A DNA stretch of 18,102 nucleotides, from NCBI GenBank assembly GCA_025963345.1, contig JAOPUS010000039.1, positions 1 through 18,102 on the forward strand. Reading direction: 5' to 3'. Each line of letters begins with the position of its first letter. The stretch's first letter is position 1. Origin of the DNA: Blastococcus sp. Its GTDB lineage: Bacteria > Actinomycetota > Actinomycetes > Mycobacteriales > Geodermatophilaceae. The notes beneath the pieces were generated by a model, which was not told the origin of the DNA, ran no database searches, and saw only the letters and a list, made by a program, of their open reading frames with translations. Shown one piece after another: positions 13,807 through 18,102 of this stretch. The translations under genes and the position numbers were made by a program.

Positions 13807-14403
13807 TCAGGAGCCGCCGGGTGCCAGCCGGTGCCGGAGTCCGTTGCGGACGGCGGGCCACTCCGAGTCGATGATCGAGAACACGACCGTGTCGCGCAGC
13901 GAGCCGTCCGGCATCCGCCGGTGGTTGCGCAGGACGCCGTCCTGCTTCGCGCCCAGCCGGGCGATCGCCGTCCGCGACTGCAGGTTGTGCCAATGCGTGC
14001 GGAACTCCACCGCGATGCAGGCGAGGACGTCGAAGGCGTGGGTCAGGAGCAGCAGCTTGCTCTCGGGGTTGACGCCCGTGCGCTGGGCAGAGCGGGCGGT
14101 CCAGGTGGCCCCGATCTCGACCCGGGGGCCGTCGGGCTCCGCGTTCAGGTACGCCGTCATGCCGACCACCGCGCCGGTGTCGGTGCGCCGCACCGTGAAC
14201 GGCAGCATCTCCCCGGCCGCCTGGCGCGCCAACCGGGCCTCGATCTCCGCGGCCATGGCCTCGGGCGCGGGCACGGAGGTGTACCAGAGCTCCCACAGCC
14301 GACCGTCACGCACGGCGTCGACCAGCTCGTCGTGGTGATCGCGCCGCAGCGGTTCGAGGGTGACGAGGTTCCCCGTCAGCGTCACCGGCGCCAGGAACGG
14401 CAT
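13807..14403 (-). CDS. GNAT family N-acetyltransferase, RimJ/RimL-like
   Basis: A 198-residue GNAT protein. It opens with LTGNLVTLEPLRRDHHDEL (9-27), the standard beginning of RimJ/RimL-type enzymes, continues with an MLPFTVRRTDTGAVVGMTAYL strand region (66-86), ARSAQRTGVNPESKLLLLTHAFD (103-125) at the acetyl-CoA-binding loop and helix, and NLQSRTAIARLGAKQDGVLRNH (140-161), also typical. The acetyl-CoA loop is of the less canonical RimL-like form. The substrate is unknown; protein N termini, an amino acid or an antibiotic are all possible. Its ATG starts one base after the def stop, so the two are almost certainly co-translated, which makes a role on nascent protein N termini attractive but unproven. 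Confidence 0.85.
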   Translation of the reverse strand: MPFLAPVTLTGNLVTLEPLRRDHHDELVDAVRDGRLWELWYTSVPAPEAMAAEIEARLARQAAGEMLPFTVRRTDTGAVVGMTAYLNAEPDGPRVEIGATWTARSAQRTGVNPESKLLLLTHAFDVLACIAVEFRTHWHNLQSRTAIARLGAKQDGVLRNHRRMPDGSLRDTVVFSIIDSEWPAVRNGLRHRLAPGGS

Positions 14404-14404
14404 G

Positions 14405-14887
14405 TCAGCGCGAGCGCAGGGCGCGCAGGGCCGACTTCCGGGCCTCGCCGGTGAGCCGGTCGAGGAAGACCCTGCCGTCGAGGTGGTCGACCTCGTGCTG
14501 CAGGCAGCGAGCCATCAGCCCGGAGCCCTCCAGCCGCAGCGGGTCGCCGTTGACGTCGAACCCTTCGGCGACGCAGTGCATCGCGCGGGGCATCGGCGCC
14601 CAGATGCCGGGGACCGACAGGCAGCCCTCGTCGCCGTCCTGGGTCTCCTCCGACCGCTCGACGATCACCGGGTTCACCATGTGCCCGATGACGCCGTCGA
14701 TGTTGTAGGAGAAGACGCGCGCGCTCACGCCGATCTGCGGTGCGGCGAGACCGGCCCGACCGGGGTGATCGACGGTCTCCACGAGGTCGCGCACGAGGCT
14801 GGCCAGCCAGCCGTCGAAGGTGGTCACCTCGTCGGAGGGGGTGCGCAGCACCGGGTCGCCGAGTTCGCGGATGGGACGGATCGTCAC
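14405..14887 (-). CDS. def: Peptide deformylase
   Basis: A 160-residue deformylase, which removes the formyl group from the N-terminal methionine of new proteins. All three metal-site motifs are present: GLAAPQIG (46-53), EGCLS (87-91) with the metal ligand Cys89, and HEVDH (131-135) with two His ligands and the catalytic Glu132. Length fits the short bacterial form. The frame is open upstream to 15178 inside proB; GTG 14887 is chosen because it begins VTIRPIRELGDPVLR, the usual N terminus, and lies 13 bases after the proB stop. It is followed after one base by the GNAT gene. Confidence 0.95.
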   Translation of the reverse strand: MTIRPIRELGDPVLRTPSDEVTTFDGWLASLVRDLVETVDHPGRAGLAAPQIGVSARVFSYNIDGVIGHMVNPVIVERSEETQDGDEGCLSVPGIWAPMPRAMHCVAEGFDVNGDPLRLEGSGLMARCLQHEVDHLDGRVFLDRLTGEARKSALRALRSR

Positions 14888-14900
14888 GCGTGGCAGTCTC

Positions 14901-16064
14901 TCAGGCTGGTGAGTCCGCTTTTCGGGGACGTGGCCCGACCAGCACCATCTCGTCGCAGTGCACGACCTCGCGGCGGTACTCCGGCGCGAGGTCCCCGGTT
15001 TTGCAGCCGAGCAGCGCGGGCAGCTCGCGGGCGTCGTAGGCGACGAGCCCGCGGGCGACCACCACCCCGTCGGGGCCGACGAGCTCGACCGGGTCGTCGG
15101 CGAGGAACTCCCCGGAGACTCCGGTGATCCCGGCCGCCAGCAGCGAGGCGTGCCGCTCGCGGACGGCGCGGACGGCACCCTCGTCGAGCAGCAGCCGCCC
15201 CCGCGGGCGGCTGGCGTACCGCAGCCAGAACTGGCGGGCGCTGGGCCGCCGGCCCATGGGGGTGAACAGCGTGCCGACCTGCTCCCCCGCCAGCGCGGCT
15301 GCGGCCTGTGCCGTGGAGGTGACGACGACGGGAACGCCGGCGTGCGCGGCGATGAGGGCGGCCTCGACCTTGGTGGCCATCCCCCCGGTGCCGACGCCGT
15401 TGCGCTTGGCCGAGCCGAGGGTCACCTCGGCGAGGTCGCCGGCGTCGGTGACGGTGTCGATCAACTGCGCCGGCCCGGAGCGCGGGTCACCGTCGTAGAC
15501 GCCGTCGACGTCGGACAGCAGCACGAGCGCGTCCGCCTGGGCGACGTGGGCCACCAGGGCGGCGAGCCGGTCGTTGTCGCCGAACCGGATCTCCTCGGTG
15601 GCCACCGTGTCGTTCTCGTTCACGATCGGCAGCGCGCCGAGAGCCAGCAGCCGCTCGACCGTCTGGTGGGCGTTGCGGTAGTGGCTGCGGCGGGTGAGGT
15701 CGTCGGCGGTCAGCAGCACCTGGCCGACGGTGATCCCGTGTCGGGCGAACGCGTCGGCGTAGGTCTGCACCAGCCGGAGCTGGCCGACGCTGGCCGCCGC
15801 CTGCGCGGTGGCCAGGTCGCGCGGCCGGCCGTCCAGGCGCAGCGGGGCCAGGCCCGCCGCGATCGCGCCGGAGGAGACGAGGACGACCTCACGGCCGGCG
15901 GTACGGACGGCGCCCAGGACGTCGACCAGCGCCGACAGCCGTCCGGCGTCCAGCCCCCCGGGCAGTGTCGTCAACGAGGAGGAGCCGACCTTGACCACGA
16001 CCCGCCGGGCGCCCGCGATCCCCGGGCGAGCGGGGAGGTCGGAGGAGGCGGCGAGCCCACTCAC
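14901..16064 (-). CDS. proB: Glutamate 5-kinase
   Basis: A 387-residue ProB that phosphorylates glutamate with ATP in the first step of proline synthesis. The amino-acid-kinase domain shows VVVKVGSSSL (22-31) with Lys25, VSSGAIAAG (63-71), NENDTV (149-154), FGDNDRLAALVA (161-172), LLSDVDGVY (182-190) and GTGGMATK (225-232). A C-terminal PUA domain (about 282-370) is present, as in the feedback-inhibited long form. GTG 16064 overlaps the obg stop by four bases (GTGA), so translation is probably coupled to obg; the longer in-frame ORF to 16475 lies inside obg and is rejected. The gene order obg-proB is widely conserved in actinobacteria. Confidence 0.96.
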   Translation of the reverse strand: MSGLAASSDLPARPGIAGARRVVVKVGSSSLTTLPGGLDAGRLSALVDVLGAVRTAGREVVLVSSGAIAAGLAPLRLDGRPRDLATAQAAASVGQLRLVQTYADAFARHGITVGQVLLTADDLTRRSHYRNAHQTVERLLALGALPIVNENDTVATEEIRFGDNDRLAALVAHVAQADALVLLSDVDGVYDGDPRSGPAQLIDTVTDAGDLAEVTLGSAKRNGVGTGGMATKVEAALIAAHAGVPVVVTSTAQAAAALAGEQVGTLFTPMGRRPSARQFWLRYASRPRGRLLLDEGAVRAVRERHASLLAAGITGVSGEFLADDPVELVGPDGVVVARGLVAYDARELPALLGCKTGDLAPEYRREVVHCDEMVLVGPRPRKADSPA

Positions 16065-17575
16065 GGGACGTCGTCCGGCAGGTCCGCCGGGATATCGCTG
16101 TCCGTCCACGTCTCGTCGCTGAGCTCGTAGGGCACCCGGCGCGCCTTCTTGGCCGCCAACCGCTCCTCCGCGCGCACCCGGTGCGGCGCGTCGATCCGGC
16201 TGTCGGTACCCCGGCCACCCAGGCCCGCGGACTCCTCCACGGTGAGCGTTCCGGCCGGCAGCGTCGGCACCCAGTCGAAGGTGACCCCGCCGATGGTGAC
16301 CGCGTCGCCCTGGACGGCGCCGGCCTTGGCCAGCTGCTCCTCGACACCGAGCCGGTTGAGGCGGTCGGCGAGGAACCCGACTGCCTCGTCGTTGCTGAAG
16401 TCGGTCTGCCGGACCCACCGTTCGGGCCGGACGCCGTGCACGACGAAGGCTCTGCCGTCGCCCGCACCCTCCCACTCCGGGTCACGCTCGACGCTGAACC
16501 CGGTGTCGTCCACGGACTTGGGCACGATGGTGACCCGGGCCGGCTCCATCGGGGGCAGGCTGGCGCGGTGGGCCTCGACCGCGGCCGCGAGGGCGTAGCC
16601 GAACTCGGTCAGTCCCTCGCCGGTCGCCGCGCTCACCGGATAGACCGCGAGGCCGCGCTTCTCCAGCGACGCGCGCACCAGGTCGACGAGCTCACGGGCG
16701 TCCGGGACGTCGATCTTGTTGAGGACGGCGATCTGCAGCCGGCCGACCAGGTCGAGCTCGACGCCGCCGTACTCGGCCAGCTCGTGCTCGAGGGCCTCGA
16801 TGTCACTTTCCGGGTCGCGCCCAGGCTCCATGGTGGCCATGTCGACGACGTGCACCAGGACGGCGCAGCGCTCGACGTGCCGGAGGAACTGGAGACCCAG
16901 GCCCTTGCCGGTGGACGCTCCTGGGATCAGCCCGGGGACGTCGGCCATCGTGTACACGGTGTCGCCGGAGCGGATCACGCCGAGGTTGGGCACGAGTGTG
17001 GTGAAGGGGTAGTCGGCGATCTTGGGCCGCGCGGCCGACATCGCCGAGATCAGCGAGGACTTGCCGGCCGACGGGAACCCGACCAGGCCGACGTCCGCCA
17101 CGCTCTTGAGTTCGATGACGGCGTCGAAGGACTCGCCGTCCTCACCGAGGAGCGCGAAGCCGGGGGCCTTGCGGCGGGAGTTGGCCAGCGCGGCGTTGCC
17201 GAGGCCGCCCTTGCCGCCCTTGGCGAGCACCACGCGGGTGCCCGCGCCGACGAGGTCGGCGATGACCCGGCCGTCGGGGGTGCTGACCACGGTGCCGGCC
17301 GGCACGCGCAGGACCTTTTCCTCACCCCTGGCACCGTGCCGATTGCTGCCCTCGCCGGGCTGGCCGTTGCCGGCCTTCTGGTGCGGGCGGTGGTGGAAGT
17401 CCAGCAGCGTGTGGACGCTGGGGTCCACCTCGAGGACGATGTCGCCCCCGTCGCCGCCGTTCCCGCCGTCGGGGCCGCCGAGCGGCTTGTACTTCTCCCG
17501 GTGGACCGAGGACACGCCGTGGCCGCCGTTTCCGGCGGCCACGTGCACGGTTACTCGATCGACGAAAGCGGCCAT
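16061..17575 (-). CDS. obg: GTPase Obg/CgtA, ribosome assembly
   Basis: A 504-residue Obg GTPase, essential in 50S maturation and linked to stress and growth control. The glycine-rich N-terminal Obg domain (1-158) has GGPDGGNGGDGGDI (33-46). The G domain follows: G1 GFPSAGKSS (166-174), G2 Thr192-Thr193, G3 DVPG (212-215), G4 NKID (286-289), G5 SAA (315-317). An OCT domain (about 350-437), found in actinobacterial and Gram-positive forms, comes next, and then a charged tail of 67 residues. The ATG at 17575 has a near-perfect Shine-Dalgarno (AGGAGG) eight bases upstream. It follows rpmA by 35 bases, and rplU-rpmA-obg is one of the most conserved bacterial operons. Confidence 0.97.
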   Translation of the reverse strand: MAAFVDRVTVHVAAGNGGHGVSSVHREKYKPLGGPDGGNGGDGGDIVLEVDPSVHTLLDFHHRPHQKAGNGQPGEGSNRHGARGEEKVLRVPAGTVVSTPDGRVIADLVGAGTRVVLAKGGKGGLGNAALANSRRKAPGFALLGEDGESFDAVIELKSVADVGLVGFPSAGKSSLISAMSAARPKIADYPFTTLVPNLGVIRSGDTVYTMADVPGLIPGASTGKGLGLQFLRHVERCAVLVHVVDMATMEPGRDPESDIEALEHELAEYGGVELDLVGRLQIAVLNKIDVPDARELVDLVRASLEKRGLAVYPVSAATGEGLTEFGYALAAAVEAHRASLPPMEPARVTIVPKSVDDTGFSVERDPEWEGAGDGRAFVVHGVRPERWVRQTDFSNDEAVGFLADRLNRLGVEEQLAKAGAVQGDAVTIGGVTFDWVPTLPAGTLTVEESAGLGGRGTDSRIDAPHRVRAEERLAAKKARRVPYELSDETWTDSDIPADLPDDVP

Positions 17576-17583
17576 CTCCGCCG

Positions 17584-17589
17584 CCTCCT
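17584..17589 (-). promoter_or_regulatory. Ribosome binding site of obg
   Basis: AGGAGG on the minus strand, eight bases before ATG 17575; the strongest Shine-Dalgarno match in the window. Confidence 0.65.
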
Positions 17590-17610
17590 AGCTACGGGTG
17601 GTGCGGTTGA

Positions 17611-17868
17611 TCAGGCCTCGACCGCGGTGATGGAGATGGTCCTGCGTCCCCGTCGCGTGCCGAAGGTGACCGAACCCGCGTCGAGAGCGAACAGTGTGTC
17701 GTCGCTACCTCGTCCCACACCCAGGCCGGGGTGGAAGTGGGTACCGCGCTGGCGCACGATGATCTCGCCGGCCTTGACGACCTGGCCGCCGAAGCGCTTC
17801 ACGCCGAGGCGCTGAGCGTTCGAGTCGCGACCGTTACGGGACGACGATGCGCCCTTCTTATGTGCCAT
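17611..17868 (-). CDS. rpmA: 50S ribosomal protein L27
   Basis: An 85-residue basic protein starting MAHKKGASSSRNGRDSNAQR, the standard L27 beginning, with GEIIVRQRGTHFHPG (34-48) as second signature. L27 reaches with its N terminus towards the peptidyl transferase centre. The N terminus begins directly with MAHKKG, so there is no cleavable leader of the kind seen in Firmicutes. It lies seven bases after rplU and 35 bases before obg, in the expected operon. Length is normal for the family. Confidence 0.98.
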   Translation of the reverse strand: MAHKKGASSSRNGRDSNAQRLGVKRFGGQVVKAGEIIVRQRGTHFHPGLGVGRGSDDTLFALDAGSVTFGTRRGRRTISITAVEA

Positions 17869-17875
17869 GTCGGCG

Positions 17876-18102
17876 TCAGCCCTTCGAGATGTCGCGGACC
17901 ACGAGGCTGGTCAGGGGCTGACGGTGCCCCTGCCGCTTGTGGTAGCCGGTCTTGTTCTTGAACTTGTGGATGTGGATCTTCGGGCCCTTGCCGTGCTCGA
18001 CGATCTCACCCGTGACGGTCACCTTGGCCAGCGCGGCGGCGTCACTGGTGACGGTGTCGCCGTCGACCAGCAGGATGGCCGGGAGAGCGACCGTGTCGCC
18101 CT
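17876..18102 (-). CDS. rplU: 50S ribosomal protein L21, C-terminal part cut by window edge
   Basis: The minus strand is open from the window edge to a TGA at 17878-17876 and encodes the last 74 residues of L21. Recognisable parts are GDTVALPAILLVDGD at the beginning of the visible fragment and GPKIHIHKFKNKTGYHKRQG further on, the family signature for 23S rRNA binding. About 30 N-terminal residues and the operon promoter lie to the right of the window. It is the first gene of the rplU-rpmA-obg operon. Confidence 0.96.
   Translation of the reverse strand, partial: GDTVALPAILLVDGDTVTSDAAALAKVTVTGEIVEHGKGPKIHIHKFKNKTGYHKRQGHRQPLTSLVVRDISKG

Noticed and set aside
13790..14296. N-terminal extension of proA to an upstream in-frame start
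   Set aside because: The extension would lie wholly inside the GNAT gene and is low-complexity; ProA homologues start near 13789 or 13759.
16181..17815. Plus-strand open frame of 544 codons opposite obg and rpmA
   Set aside because: Antisense shadow of two universally conserved genes; no recognisable domain.

Overview
The window is a very GC-rich stretch of a high-GC actinobacterial (Actinomycetota) chromosome. Codons end mostly in G or C, GTG starts are common, and four-base GTGA/ATGA gene overlaps are frequent. The gene content and order (lepA, rpsT, holA, comEC, comEA, degV, histidine phosphatase, rsfS, nadD, VWA/MoxR pair, proA, proB, obg, rpmA, rplU) match the conserved actinobacterial block that, from memory, spans roughly Rv2404c to Rv2442c in Mycobacterium tuberculosis. 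Protein style suggests the Geodermatophilaceae (Blastococcus, Geodermatophilus, Modestobacter) or a near relative. This placement is an inference. I see no insertion sequence, prophage, CRISPR array, tRNA or rRNA.

Layout. Positions 1-81 hold the first 27 codons of lepA on the minus strand. Divergent from it, on the plus strand, are a polytopic membrane protein (189-1817) and rpsT (1959-2219). A pair of strong hairpins (2212-2332) closes rpsT and, from the other side, holA. Everything from 2360 to the right edge is on the minus strand and reads right to left: rplU (partial), rpmA, obg, proB, def, a GNAT acetyltransferase, proA, moxR-type ATPase, VWA/CoxE-like protein, a structured 345-base gap, nadD, rsfS, histidine phosphatase, degV, comEA, comEC, holA.

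How the genes work together. The right part is a ribosome/growth block: L21 and L27, the ribosome-assembly GTPase Obg, peptide deformylase and a putative acetyltransferase, with the proline enzymes ProB and ProA on either side of def-GNAT. moxR and the VWA gene overlap by one base and probably form a AAA+/VWA chaperone-type pair of unknown target. nadD (NAD synthesis), rsfS (ribosome silencing) and the phosphatase (positional counterpart of mycobacterial GpgP) overlap stop-to-start and form a tight translational unit. ComEA-ComEC are the DNA receptor and inner-membrane DNA channel of natural transformation, followed 12 bases later by holA, the clamp-loader delta subunit.

Most genes are ordinary conserved ones. 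The parts that deserve a second look are the gap at 9771-10115 (four stem-loops with shared arms, plus a four-unit 16-bp tandem repeat), the MoxR/VWA pair, the uncharacterised membrane protein beside lepA, and the leader regions of lepA and comEA. I did not find a clear, wholly new multi-gene system; the MoxR/VWA pair is the best candidate for poorly understood biology.
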